Shown: positions 31,103 through 40,179, counted from the stretch's first letter. The stretch: 64,000 nucleotides of DNA from Planctomonas deserti (GCF_003067705.1 NZ_QANL01000001.1:310001-374000), one strand, 5' to 3'. The notes: generated by a model from the sequence alone, not told the origin. Translations and numbers: made by a program.

Positions 31103-32036
31103 CACGACGCGGTCCGACACGGCCGTAACCCATCCTCTCGTCGCCGGTGCCGTCGGCCCCGGCTGCAAGAAGGTCGACCCCATCGTCGTCGCGGACAACG
31201 TGACCCGCACGTTCGGCGGCCTCACCGCCGTCGACGTGCAGCACGTCGAGATCCCGCGCGGCGCCATCACGGCGCTCATCGGACCGAACGGCGCGGGCAA
31301 GACCACGTTCTTCAACCTGCTCACCGGGTTCGACAAGCCGAACACGGGCAGCTGGAGCTTCGAGGGCTCGAGCCTCGCCGGCGTGCCCGCGTTCCGGGTG
31401 TCCCGCAAGGGCATGGTCCGCACGTTCCAGCTCACCAAGTCCCTCGGGCGCCTGAGCGTGCTGCAGAACATGCTGCTCGGCGCCACCAAGCAGCCGGGCG
31501 AGAACATCTTCACCGCGCTGATCAAGCCGCTGTGGCGTAAGCGCGAGGAGGAGATCACGGCGAAGGCCGAGGAGCTGCTCGCCCGCTTCAAGCTGGACAC
31601 GAAGCGCGACGACTACGCCGCCTCCCTGTCCGGCGGTCAGCGCAAGCTGCTCGAGATGGCCCGCGCCCTGATGAGCGACCCCGTGCTCGTGATGCTCGAC
31701 GAGCCCATGGCCGGCGTCAACCCCGCGCTCACGCAGTCGCTGCTCGGCCACATCAAGGAGCTGAAGTCGGAGGGCATGTCGGTGCTCTTCGTCGAGCACG
31801 ACATGCACATGGTGCGCCACATCTCCGACTGGGTGATCGTGATGGCGGAGGGCAGGGTCGTGGCCGAGGGACCGCCCGAGACCGTCATGAGCGACCCCGC
31901 GGTGATCGACGCCTACCTCGGCGCCCACCACGACACCGACCTCGGCGACATGACCGGCTCGAACCCGGTCATCGAGGCCAAGGAAGCGGCCGCCGCCCAC
32001 CACGGCGGGAACGCCGACCGAAAGGACGAGCACTGA
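31095..32036 (+). CDS. livG: LivG-type ABC ATPase
   Basis: The 313-residue ATPase has Walker A GPNGAGKTT, signature LSGGQRKLLEMAR, Walker B VLVMLDEPMAGV and the switch His (FVEHDMHMV). The BCA_ABC C-terminal element follows (DPAVIDAYLG). A non-conserved tail of about 40 residues is His/Ala-rich. ATG 31095 lies within the end of livM; its own TGA overlaps the livF ATG (TGATG). It powers the liv importer. Confidence 0.95.
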   Translation: MSDTTRSDTAVTHPLVAGAVGPGCKKVDPIVVADNVTRTFGGLTAVDVQHVEIPRGAITALIGPNGAGKTTFFNLLTGFDKPNTGSWSFEGSSLAGVPAFRVSRKGMVRTFQLTKSLGRLSVLQNMLLGATKQPGENIFTALIKPLWRKREEEITAKAEELLARFKLDTKRDDYAASLSGGQRKLLEMARALMSDPVLVMLDEPMAGVNPALTQSLLGHIKELKSEGMSVLFVEHDMHMVRHISDWVIVMAEGRVVAEGPPETVMSDPAVIDAYLGAHHDTDLGDMTGSNPVIEAKEAAAAHHGGNADRKDEH

Positions 32037-32968
32037 TGTCGGACTTCTCCACCTCCTCCCCCGGGACCTCCCGCGGGGCGTCCGCAGGAACCGTCGAGCC
32101 CGTGCTCTACAGCACCGACCTCGTTGCGGGGTACCTGCCGGGCGTCAACATCCTCAACGGCTGCAACATCGAGGCGTACCCGGGCGAGCTCATCGGCATC
32201 ATCGGACCGAACGGCGCCGGCAAGTCCACGTTCCTCAAGGCGGTGTTCGGCCAGGTGAAGATCCGCGGCGGGTCCATCCACCTGAAGGGCGAGGAGATCA
32301 CCGGGCTCAAGGCCGACAAGCTGGTCAGCAAAGGCGTCGGCATGGTGCCGCAGAACAACAACGTGTTCCCGACGCTCTCCATCGAGGAGAACCTGGAGAT
32401 GGGGCTGTTCCAGCGGCCCAAGGTCTTCGCCGAGCGCTTCGAGTTCGTGACGACCCTGTTCCCCGAGCTCGGCAGCCGGCGCAAGCAGCGCGCCGGGTCG
32501 CTCTCGGGCGGCGAGCGCCAGATGGTCGCCATGGGCCGCGCGCTCATGATGGACCCGTCGGTGCTGCTGCTCGACGAGCCGTCAGCCGGCCTCTCCCCCG
32601 TGCGCCAGGACGAGACCTTCCTGCGCGTGCACCAGATCAACCGGGCCGGCGTGTCCGTGATCATGGTGGAGCAGAACGCGCGCCGCTGCCTGCAGATCTG
32701 CGACCGCGCCTACGTGCTCGACCAGGGCCGCGACGCCTACACGGGCACCGGCCGCGAGCTGCTCAACGACCCGAAGGTGACGGAGCTGTACCTCGGCACC
32801 CTCGCCGCGGACGTCGACGCGGAGACGAAGGCGCGCTCCACCGACACCGGTGCGACGGGAGTCGTCGGCACCGTGGGCACCGGCACCCCGGCCTCGGGCG
32901 CGGGAACGGGCTCGGGTCCGGCGACCGGCAGGTCGCACCGCGCCGTGCCGATCGATCCCACCGAGTAG
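32036..32968 (+). CDS. livF: LivF-type ABC ATPase
   Basis: The 310-residue ATPase has Walker A GPNGAGKST, signature LSGGERQMVAMGR, Walker B VLLLDEPSAGLSP and VEQNARRCL, typical of LivF. The C-terminal 50 residues are a low-complexity Gly/Thr/Ser stretch beyond the usual family length of about 235. One-base overlap with the livG stop. Last gene of the operon; a terminator hairpin follows. Confidence 0.95.
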   Translation: MSDFSTSSPGTSRGASAGTVEPVLYSTDLVAGYLPGVNILNGCNIEAYPGELIGIIGPNGAGKSTFLKAVFGQVKIRGGSIHLKGEEITGLKADKLVSKGVGMVPQNNNVFPTLSIEENLEMGLFQRPKVFAERFEFVTTLFPELGSRRKQRAGSLSGGERQMVAMGRALMMDPSVLLLDEPSAGLSPVRQDETFLRVHQINRAGVSVIMVEQNARRCLQICDRAYVLDQGRDAYTGTGRELLNDPKVTELYLGTLAADVDAETKARSTDTGATGVVGTVGTGTPASGAGTGSGPATGRSHRAVPIDPTE

Positions 32969-32983
32969 CGAGCAGGACACGAC

Positions 32984-33020
32984 GAAGCGCCCGGACGGCC
33001 ACCCGCCGCCCGGGCGCTTC
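32984..33020. terminator. Bidirectional terminator between livF and the dpp operon
   Basis: GAAGCGCCCGG at 32984-32994 pairs with CCGGGCGCTTC at 33010-33020 between convergent operons. Confidence 0.82.
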
Positions 33021-33035
33021 CTCGTTCCCGTCGGC

Positions 33036-33848
33036 TCAGGGCAGGCGCGGGATGGCGTCGATGAGGCGCCGCGTGTACGGGTCCGCAGGAGACCGGAGCA
33101 CCACGTCCGTCGCCCCCTGCTCGACGACCCGCCCGTCGTGCAGCACGGCGATGTTCTCGCACAGCGCCGCGACGACAGAGAGGTCGTGCGAGACGAGCAC
33201 GAGGCTCAGCCCGCGCGCCGCCGCCAGGTCGCGCAGGAGGTCGACGATCTGGATCCGCACCGACATGTCGAGCGCGCTGACCGGCTCGTCGGCGATGAGC
33301 ACGGCGGGATCCGGCGCCAGGGCCCGGGCGATGGCGATGCGCTGCCGCTGACCCCCGGAGAACGCCGACGGGTAGCGCGTGGCGGCGTCGGCGGGCAGGC
33401 CGACGGACTCGAGCAGCGCGCCGACGCGGGCACGGCGGTCCTCGGCGCTGCGCTGCGCCGTGCCCAGCGAGACGAGCGGCTCGGCGATGGACCGGCCGAC
33501 GGTCATGCGCGGGTCGAGCGAGGAGTACGGGTCCTGGAACACCGTCTGCACGGACCGCCGGAACGCGAGGCGCGCGGAGCGGTCGTCAAGCCGAAGCGGC
33601 TCGCCGCGGAACAGGATGCGGCCCGCCGTCGGCACGTGCAGCCCGAGGAGCAGCTGCGCGAGCGTCGACTTGCCCGCGCCCGACTCCCCCACCAGACCGA
33701 GGCTCGCGCCGGGACCCACGGCAACATCGACGCCGACGAGCACGTCATGGCCCGCGCGCCGGTAGCGGTACGAGACGCTCTCCGCGGCGAGCAGCGCGGG
33801 AGCCGATGCGGGCGCCGGAGCGCCGAATGCGGATGCGGGTGCGCTCAT
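33036..33848 (-). CDS. DppF/OppF-like peptide ABC ATPase
   Basis: The 270-residue ATPase has Walker A GESGAGKST, VFQDPYSSLDPR (the Q-loop pattern of peptide transporters), signature FSGGQRQRIAIAR and Walker B VLIADEPVSALD. ATG 33848 (MSAPASAFGAP) overlaps the DppD-like stop by 4 bp. Last gene of the operon DUF1684-SBP-B-C-D-F. The substrate is probably a peptide or nickel-type ligand; it cannot be narrowed from sequence. Confidence 0.9.
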   Translation of the reverse strand: MSAPASAFGAPAPASAPALLAAESVSYRYRRAGHDVLVGVDVAVGPGASLGLVGESGAGKSTLAQLLLGLHVPTAGRILFRGEPLRLDDRSARLAFRRSVQTVFQDPYSSLDPRMTVGRSIAEPLVSLGTAQRSAEDRRARVGALLESVGLPADAATRYPSAFSGGQRQRIAIARALAPDPAVLIADEPVSALDMSVRIQIVDLLRDLAAARGLSLVLVSHDLSVVAALCENIAVLHDGRVVEQGATDVVLRSPADPYTRRLIDAIPRLP

Positions 33849-34687
33849 GCGGGCCCCTCGCCGGACGGGCTGCCGGCCGGGGCCGGGGGCAGGTGCGCCT
33901 CGAGCGCCCGCGCCGACGCGACCAGCTGCTCGGTGTACGGGTCGGCGGGTGCGGTCAGGATGCGCGCGACCGGTCCCTGCTCGATCCCGCGGCCGTTCCT
34001 CATCACGAGGACCCTGTCGGTGATGCGCGACACCACGGCGAGGTCGTGGCTGATGAGCACGAGGGCCATGCCGCGCTCCCGCACGGCCGTGTCGAGCAGG
34101 TCGAGGATGCCGGCCTGCACGGTCACGTCGAGGGCGGTGGTCGGCTCGTCGGCGAGGAGCACCCGCGGCCGGCAGGCGAGCGCGATCGCGATCGCGACGC
34201 GCTGGCGCTGACCGCCGGAGATCTCGTGGATGTAGGAGCGCGCGACGCGCTCTGGGTCGGGCAGCCGCACGTCGCTCAGGGCGTCGAGCACGGCCGTGCG
34301 GAGCTCGCGGCCGCGGAGCCCGCGGTGGCGGGTGAGGGGCCAGGCGATCTGGCGTCCCACGCTCATCAGCGGGTCGAGCGAGGTGAGCGGCTCCTGGAAC
34401 ACGGCCGTCACCGTCGAGCCGCGGACGCGGTCTCCGGCGCGTCCCGCCCCGGAGACCATGTCGGTGCCGCCGACCAGAACGGTCCCGCTGGCGCGGAGGG
34501 GGTGCGGCAGCAGGCCGAGCATGCTGAGCGCGGTGAGGCTCTTGCCGGATCCGGACTCCCCGATGATGCCGACGCGGTCGCCGGGCTCGACGCGGAGGTC
34601 CACCGCCCCGACGAGCTCCCGGTCGCCGTCGTGCACGCGCAGCCCGGACACCTCGACCAGGGGCGCCGCCCCCTGCACCCGGCTCAT
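33845..34687 (-). CDS. DppD/OppD-like peptide ABC ATPase
   Basis: The 280-residue ATPase has Walker A GESGSGKSLTA, VFQEPLTSLDP, signature ISGGQRQRVAIAIALA, Walker B VLLADEPTTALD and the switch His (LISHDLAVV). It ends with the short DPYTEQLVASA element of oligopeptide ATPases. ATG 34687 overlaps the permease stop (ATGA). It forms a heterodimer with the downstream DppF-like ATPase by family rule. Confidence 0.9.
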   Translation of the reverse strand: MSRVQGAAPLVEVSGLRVHDGDRELVGAVDLRVEPGDRVGIIGESGSGKSLTALSMLGLLPHPLRASGTVLVGGTDMVSGAGRAGDRVRGSTVTAVFQEPLTSLDPLMSVGRQIAWPLTRHRGLRGRELRTAVLDALSDVRLPDPERVARSYIHEISGGQRQRVAIAIALACRPRVLLADEPTTALDVTVQAGILDLLDTAVRERGMALVLISHDLAVVSRITDRVLVMRNGRGIEQGPVARILTAPADPYTEQLVASARALEAHLPPAPAGSPSGEGPA

Positions 34688-35571
34688 CGTCCGCTCCGGG
34701 ACGACGGGTCGACGACGTCGCGCAGGCCGTCGGCCAGCAGGTTGATGCCCACGATCGTGACGACGAGCAGCACGCCGGGCAGCACGGCGCCGAGGGGCGC
34801 CACGAGCACCGTGGACTGCGCCTCCTGCAGCAGACGGCCCCAGGAGGCGTTGGGCGGCGGGGAGCCGAGCCCCAGGTAGGAGAGGGAGGCCTCCGCCACG
34901 ACCGCGCCGCCGAACTGCAGCGCGAACGGCACCACGAGCGTGGGCCATACGTTGGGCAGCACGTGCAGCACGAGCATCCGTGCCGTTGTCGTGCCCGCGG
35001 TGCGGGAAGCCGTAATGTACGCCTCCGACAGCACGCGGGTGCCGACGATACGGGTGAGGCGGGCGACGACGGCGGACCCCGCGAGGCCGATGGCGAGGAT
35101 GGCGGACTCGAGCGACGCACCCCGCCAGGCGACGATGAGCATGGCGAGCAGCACCGTGGGGAACGCGATCGCGATGTCGAGCAGGCTGCTGACGGCGTCG
35201 TCCACCCAGCGCGAGGCGAACGCGGCGACGAGGCCGATGGTGACTCCGAGGACGGCTGAGATCGCGACCGACCCGATGCCGACGGCAATGGCCAGCCGGG
35301 CGCCGATCATGAGGAAGGTCAGCAGGTCGCGCCCCAGCACGTCCGTGCCCGCGGGGTGCTCCGCGGAGGGCGGTGACAGCCTCCCGCCGGTGGTCTCCGC
35401 GGGGTCGTACGGCGTGTAGACGAGGGAGACGAGCGCGGTGAGCACGATGACGCCGAAGAGCACGGCACCGGCGACGAGGTTGATCGACCGGACTCCACGC
35501 GGGCGCGGGGGCCGCTGCGCCTCGCGCACGGCCGTGCCCGCGTCGGCGCCGAGGATGCGGGGGTCGCTCAT
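34684..35571 (-). CDS. DppC-like peptide permease
   Basis: The 295-residue protein has about six membrane helices, the OppC N-terminal segment (TPYDPAETTGGRLSPPSAEH; GTDVLGRDLLTFLMIGAR) and the EAA-type loop (EAYITASRTAGTTTARMLVLH). ATG 35571 overlaps the DppB stop by 4 bp, and its own stop overlaps the DppD ATG, so the cluster is translationally coupled. Confidence 0.9.
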   Translation of the reverse strand: MSDPRILGADAGTAVREAQRPPRPRGVRSINLVAGAVLFGVIVLTALVSLVYTPYDPAETTGGRLSPPSAEHPAGTDVLGRDLLTFLMIGARLAIAVGIGSVAISAVLGVTIGLVAAFASRWVDDAVSSLLDIAIAFPTVLLAMLIVAWRGASLESAILAIGLAGSAVVARLTRIVGTRVLSEAYITASRTAGTTTARMLVLHVLPNVWPTLVVPFALQFGGAVVAEASLSYLGLGSPPPNASWGRLLQEAQSTVLVAPLGAVLPGVLLVVTIVGINLLADGLRDVVDPSSRSGR

Positions 35572-36545
35572 GCGGCCGCCCTCGAGCGGTGGTTGCCGGA
35601 GAGGGTGCCGCGGATGCGCGGATCGAGGATGCGCTGCAGCACGTCCGCGACGAAGCCCAGCAGCAGCACGAGCGCGGTCGAGAACAGGAGGACGCCCTGC
35701 ACGCTCGGGAAGTCCTGCTCCCGGATGCCGACGAGCAGCATGTCGCCGAGGCCCGGCAGGGCGAACACGTTCTCGACGATGACCGCACCGACGAACGTGG
35801 TGGACAACTGGATGGCGAGCACGGAGATGACGGGCACGATGCCGTTGCGGAGCCCGTGGCGCAGCAGCGCGCCCGCGAAGCTCTGACCGGTGGCCCGCGC
35901 GGTGCGCAGATAGGTCTGGCCGAGCACGTCGAGACTCGCGCTGCGCACGTAGCGCGCGAGCTCGCTGCCGGAGACGATGGCGATGGTCAGCACCGGCAGC
36001 ACGAGCGCGCGCAGCGCGGCCTGCGGGTCCTCCCAGTCGGTGCGCGGGAAGCCGCCCGCGGGCAGGATGCGCGCGCGCAGCGCGAAGACGGTCACGAGGA
36101 GGATGCCGACCCAGAACACGGGGATCGCGCCGGCCAGCTGCGTGAGGGCGGAGAACGCCGTGCCGTACCAGGTGCGCGCCTTCCACGCGGCGAGGAAGCC
36201 GGCGGGGATCGCGATCAGCACGGACAGCGCGAACGACAGCAGGGTCAGCGGCAGCGTCACGTTCAGCCGCCGCAGCACCTCGTCCCCGACGGAGAGGTTG
36301 CTCGTGAACGACCGGCCGAGGTCGAGGCGCAGCAGCTGTCCGACGTAGTCGAGGAACTGCACGGGAAGGGGCCGGTCCACGCCGAGCCGCGCGGCGGCGG
36401 CCGCGATGTCCTCCTCGGTCGCCCCGACGGAAATGAGCGCGTACACGGGGTTGCCGAGCACGCGCAGCACGACGAACAGGACCGTGATCGCGAGCAGCAG
36501 GCTCAGGATCAGCAGTCCTGTTCGTCGGACCAGGTATGCGGCTAT
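35568..36545 (-). CDS. DppB-like peptide permease, probable ATA start
   Basis: The 325-residue protein has six membrane helices and DppB hallmarks: LGVDRPLPVQFLDYVGQLLRLDLGRS near 65 and the EAA loop (YLRTARATGQSFAGALLRHGLRN). Homology puts the N-terminus at AAYLVRRTGLLIL. In that frame there is no ATG, GTG or TTG nearby; ATA at 36545 follows AGG after seven bases and overlaps the SBP stop (ATAG). The next upstream standard start, at 36881, lies deep in the SBP gene and adds 112 Arg-rich residues. Confidence 0.85.
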   Translation of the reverse strand: MAAYLVRRTGLLILSLLLAITVLFVVLRVLGNPVYALISVGATEEDIAAAAARLGVDRPLPVQFLDYVGQLLRLDLGRSFTSNLSVGDEVLRRLNVTLPLTLLSFALSVLIAIPAGFLAAWKARTWYGTAFSALTQLAGAIPVFWVGILLVTVFALRARILPAGGFPRTDWEDPQAALRALVLPVLTIAIVSGSELARYVRSASLDVLGQTYLRTARATGQSFAGALLRHGLRNGIVPVISVLAIQLSTTFVGAVIVENVFALPGLGDMLLVGIREQDFPSVQGVLLFSTALVLLLGFVADVLQRILDPRIRGTLSGNHRSRAAA

Positions 36546-38080
36546 GAGGCCACCTTTTCGATGCCCGACACGTAGAACAGCGAGTTCAGGCCGTTCTGCG
36601 GCACGCCGGTGATCTCCGCCGTGCTGATGCGCAGCTGCGGCTCGAGGTACAGCCACGCGCTCGCGGCGTCCTCGGCGATCTTCTGGTTGGCCTTCTTCAC
36701 GAGCTCGGTCTGCTCGTCCGTGCTTGCCGCGGCCTCCGCCTCGGCGAGCCAGGTCTGCACGTCCGCGTTGTCGTAGCCCCAGTAGAAGTCGGGGTTGGCG
36801 TAGAAGTTGATGTCGCGGTCGTTGACGTGGGTCTGCAGCGTCGCCTGGAAGTCGTGCTCCGTGTACACCTTCTGGTACCACTCGTCGTCGGTGATGATCC
36901 GGATGTCCACCGTGATGCCGACCTTCGCGAGCTCGCTCTTCAGGAACTCGGCCACCGTCGACTGCACGCCGCTGTCCGGGGTGTCGATGGTGAAGGAGAA
37001 GCCGTCGGCGTAGCCCGCCTCGGCGAGCAGCGACTCGGCGAGCTCGGGATCGTAGGGGTTCTCGTCGACGAGGTCGATGTACCAGGGCTCCGACGGCGGC
37101 ACCATCGAGCCGACGAGCTCGCCGCGGCCGTCCCAGATCGAGTCGAGGAGCTTCTCGCGGTCGATGGCGGAGTAGATGGCCTTGCGCACGCTCACGTTGT
37201 CGAACGGCGCGACGCGGTCGTTGAACGCGAGCAGGTTCTTGGTCGTCGAGGTGCCCTCGATGATGGTGAAGCTGTTCTCGTCCGAGAACTGGGGCAGGGC
37301 GTCGGGGGTCGACTGGCCGGTCACGAGGTCGACGGCGCCGGTGAGCAGCGCATTGTCGAGCGCGGTGGGGTCGGCGTAGTACTGGTAGACGACGCCGCCG
37401 TTCGCGGGCGCGTCGCCCCAGTAGCCGTCGAAGGGTTCGAGGCTGATGGAGTCGCCCTTGCGGTAGTCCGTCAGCGTGTACGGGCCGGAACCGTCCTCGG
37501 CAGCGGTCAGATCGCCCGCGGTGTCGTTGACGATCCAGACGTAGCCGAGGTTGTAGGTGAAGCTGATCGACGGGCTCTTCAGGCGCACGGCGACGGTGCT
37601 GTCGTCCACGGCGGTGACCGACTCGATGACGCTCAGCTGGCGCTTGCGCGCCGCGATCGACTGCTCGCTGATGAAGCGATCAAGGCTGTACTTCACGTCC
37701 TGGGCGGTGACCGGGTCGCCGGAGTGGAACTCGGCGTCCTGCAGCGTGAACGTGTAGTCCAGGCCGTCCTCGGACACGTCGGTCGTCGCGGCCAGCAGCG
37801 GCTCGACCTCGGCGTCGTCGGTGATGCGGAAGAGGCCCTCGTACACGTTGCCGGTGAAGGCCTCGGTCACGCCCGAGCTGCCGCCGAAGATCTGGTCGAG
37901 GCTCGTCGGCTCGTTCTCCGAGCCGATCGTGATGACCGCGTCGGGGTCGGCGGAGCCGGCTCCCGCGGATCCCGCCGACGGCGCGGCGGACTGGCCCCCC
38001 GCGCACGCGGTGAGCGCGGCGATGGCGATCAGGGAGGGGACGGCGAGGGCGAGTGACCTCGGGGACGTTCGTCGTGGCAT
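36542..38080 (-). CDS. Peptide ABC transporter substrate-binding lipoprotein (SBP family 5)
   Basis: The 512-residue protein has a lipoprotein signal with lipobox LTAC (C26), a low-complexity Ser/Ala linker, then the SBP_bac_5 fold: NEPTSLDQIFGGS, GLDYTFTLQDAEFHSGDPVTAQDVKYSLDR, and FNDRVAPFDNVSVRKAIYSAIDR. It binds the substrate outside the membrane for the B/C permease. ATG 38080 gives a clean signal peptide. It lies 44 bp downstream of the DUF1684 gene. Confidence 0.93.
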   Translation of the reverse strand: MPRRTSPRSLALAVPSLIAIAALTACAGGQSAAPSAGSAGAGSADPDAVITIGSENEPTSLDQIFGGSSGVTEAFTGNVYEGLFRITDDAEVEPLLAATTDVSEDGLDYTFTLQDAEFHSGDPVTAQDVKYSLDRFISEQSIAARKRQLSVIESVTAVDDSTVAVRLKSPSISFTYNLGYVWIVNDTAGDLTAAEDGSGPYTLTDYRKGDSISLEPFDGYWGDAPANGGVVYQYYADPTALDNALLTGAVDLVTGQSTPDALPQFSDENSFTIIEGTSTTKNLLAFNDRVAPFDNVSVRKAIYSAIDREKLLDSIWDGRGELVGSMVPPSEPWYIDLVDENPYDPELAESLLAEAGYADGFSFTIDTPDSGVQSTVAEFLKSELAKVGITVDIRIITDDEWYQKVYTEHDFQATLQTHVNDRDINFYANPDFYWGYDNADVQTWLAEAEAAASTDEQTELVKKANQKIAEDAASAWLYLEPQLRISTAEITGVPQNGLNSLFYVSGIEKVAS

Positions 38081-38124
38081 GGCGGATCCTGGTTCGTTCG
38101 TGATTCGTGAGGGGGAAGCGGTGG

Positions 38125-38880
38125 TCAGAGGGTGAAGCCGTCGCGGAACACGACCCGCTTCTCGCCGGCCCGCACGGGCTCGGTGAAGCGGTTCTGCCGC
38201 GGAGGGAGCGGGCAGTTCATGCCGGTGGAGAATCCACAGGGCGGCACGAAGGCCCGGTTGAAGTCGATGCGGAGCGGGATGACCGTGCCGGGCACGCGGT
38301 CCGCCGCATCGCCGGGCAGGTCGACGTAGAGGAAGCGGCCCGCGCCGTAGGTCTCGGAGCCGTTGGTGGGGTCGCCGAATACGAGCTGCAGGCGGCCCGC
38401 CGTGTCGAAGGCGCTCATGCGGTACGTGGTGTCGCCCCGGGAGAACACCAGGTCCCCGGACACGGGCAGGGCGCGGGACGCGCCGGCGTCGCGGATGTGC
38501 TCGAACGGGATCGTCCGCCCGTCGTCGACGTGCTCGAAGGTGGCGTCGAGCACCCAGGACGGGTCGTAGTCGTAGGACTCGATGCGCTCGAAGGCCTCGT
38601 TCGCCGGCGAGTCCTGCAGCCAGATGCGGTAGCCGTGCTCGGTCTCGCCCGAGTCGATGTTCGTGCGGCTGAGACGCGTGAGGGCGGCGTGCGCGGGCCA
38701 GCCGACTCGGGCCTCCTCCTCCGGCACCTCGGGGTCGCCGGGGCCGGACCAGACGGTCTGCACCAGCGCGAGGTTCCCGAGGGGGGACGTGACGAAGGCC
38801 TCGCGGTCGGCGTGCCAGGCGTCCAGGGCCTGCCGCGCGTCCACGGAGAGGTCCTCCCGGTTCGGCGCCTCTGTCGTCAT
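38125..38880 (-). CDS. DUF1684 protein
   Basis: The 251-residue soluble protein has the DUF1684 signature in its C-terminal half: LVFGDPTNGSETYGAGRFLYVDLP and the Cys-containing FVPPCGFSTGMNCPLPPRQNRF. The family is uncharacterised. ATG 38880 has GAGAGG at suitable distance; ATG 38889 abuts that site and is less likely. First gene of the peptide-transporter operon, so a role linked to the imported compound is an inference. Confidence 0.87.
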   Translation of the reverse strand: MTTEAPNREDLSVDARQALDAWHADREAFVTSPLGNLALVQTVWSGPGDPEVPEEEARVGWPAHAALTRLSRTNIDSGETEHGYRIWLQDSPANEAFERIESYDYDPSWVLDATFEHVDDGRTIPFEHIRDAGASRALPVSGDLVFSRGDTTYRMSAFDTAGRLQLVFGDPTNGSETYGAGRFLYVDLPGDAADRVPGTVIPLRIDFNRAFVPPCGFSTGMNCPLPPRQNRFTEPVRAGEKRVVFRDGFTL

Positions 38881-39042
38881 GGCATTCATCCTCTCGTGGC
38901 GGCTTTCCTTCGCCGGTCGGCCGCGACACGCGGCGTAGCAATGCGGTGCACAGGCGATGCCGTGCGTTGCGGAGCTATCCGTGCGCAGCAATTCGTGGCC
39001 ACAACACCCAAGACCGCGCGGGAGCTCGATATTCCCGTGTTG

Positions 39043-39103
39043 CTTGTACTTCACCATTGACACAAGCGGTCTCCGCACGCTTGTATTGCTCGCACGGTAC
39101 AAG
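39043..39103 (+). promoter_or_regulatory. Promoter with a duplicated 24-bp operator, upstream of the membrane protein/GntR pair
   Basis: Two 24-bp inverted repeats share one design: CTTGT-N14-ACAAG at 39043-39066 and CTTGTA-N12-TACAAG at 39080-39103, 37 bp apart. TTGACA at 39057-39062 is a consensus -35 inside the first, and TTGTAT at 39081-39086 (18-bp spacing) is the -10 inside the second. The GntR factor encoded at 40176 is the obvious candidate repressor. Confidence 0.75.
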
Positions 39104-39123
39104 CCGTCGAGAAGGGACACCCC

Positions 39124-40179
39124 GTGGGATCAGCGTCGGGCCTTGTGGCGATCGGCGCCGTGGCGCTCCTGGCGATCGCACTGTGGGCGCTGCTGCGGAG
39201 GGCGTTCGGTGAACCTCGACCGGAGGCGCCCACCGGCGCGGACGCCGTCCCGGCCGGGGCCGCGGGTCGGGAGGCGACGCAGCGGGCATTCCGGGCCGAG
39301 GCTCGCGCCGCGCTCGTGGCGTTGCTCGTCGGCGTCGCGGTCGCCGGCCTCCTGATCGCCATCGGCGCCACGTGGGGTCGCGGCTACGGCCTCCCCTACG
39401 CGCTCGCGGGCAGCGTGGGTGCCGTCGCGGGCCTCGCCGCGTACACACTCCTGCCCCGCCCCTCCTGGCACGTCGGCGGCGACGGTCCCGTTGTCGCCGA
39501 GCTGTCCCCGCGCGGGCCGATGTCGTTCGCGCGTCAGTGGGTCTTCGCCCTCCCCGCGGCGGCCGCCTGCGCGCTCGTCGCGGGCCTCCTGCTCGCCGGC
39601 GTCTTCTCTGCCACCGACGAGAAGGGCCTGCACCGCGTGTTCCAACGGCGGTCGCTCTCGGGCTGGAGCACCGAGGGGGGCCGAGTCGTCGACGTGCAGT
39701 ACGGCCTCTCGTCGTCGGGCCCCTTCCCGGGCTGGTACTACGGCGTCCCCGTGATCATCAGCACGGCCCTGCTGGTGGCGGCGGTGTACTGGGCACTGTT
39801 CCGCGCGGCCCGCGCCGCCCGGCCGGCGAGCGCCGACCTGTTCGCGGTCGACACCGCGCTGCGCGGGCTGCGCACCCGCTTCATCATGGCCGCGTCGAGC
39901 GCCGCCCTGGCCTTTCAGATCGCTGGGCTGGCGCTGATCAGCGGAACCGTGCTCCGGGCGTCGCACCTGGACACCGTGCCGACGGCGGATCCGAACGCCG
40001 TGCCGGGCACCGTGCCGGTGGAGCCGGGGCACACCCTCGCCCTGGCGCTGATCCTCCTCGCGCTCGTCGTCGCGGTCGCCGCCGTGGTGCTGCTCGTGAA
40101 ATCGGTCGCCGTCGTCGGCCGGCTCTCGGCCGCGAGACGGGCGCCGCGCGAGCGTCTCGACCTCGCGCAGGCGCGATGA
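39124..40179 (+). CDS. Multi-pass membrane protein paired with a GntR regulator
   Basis: The 351-residue protein has about six membrane helices: near the N-terminus, at 60-80 (ALVALLVGVAVAGLLIAIGA), 90-110, 140-160, 215-230, 265-280 and 300-325. I do not recognise a named family; it resembles actinobacterial proteins encoded next to YtrA-type GntR regulators. The GTG start follows AAGGGA by about six bases. It overlaps the GntR gene by 4 bp (ATGA). Divergent from the DUF1684/dpp operon. Confidence 0.75.
   Translation: MGSASGLVAIGAVALLAIALWALLRRAFGEPRPEAPTGADAVPAGAAGREATQRAFRAEARAALVALLVGVAVAGLLIAIGATWGRGYGLPYALAGSVGAVAGLAAYTLLPRPSWHVGGDGPVVAELSPRGPMSFARQWVFALPAAAACALVAGLLLAGVFSATDEKGLHRVFQRRSLSGWSTEGGRVVDVQYGLSSSGPFPGWYYGVPVIISTALLVAAVYWALFRAARAARPASADLFAVDTALRGLRTRFIMAASSAALAFQIAGLALISGTVLRASHLDTVPTADPNAVPGTVPVEPGHTLALALILLALVVAVAAVVLLVKSVAVVGRLSAARRAPRERLDLAQAR

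Noticed and set aside
28784-31600. 938-codon minus-strand frame opposite livH-livM
   Set aside because: Composition is that of an antisense shadow, and the + strand encodes intact permeases.
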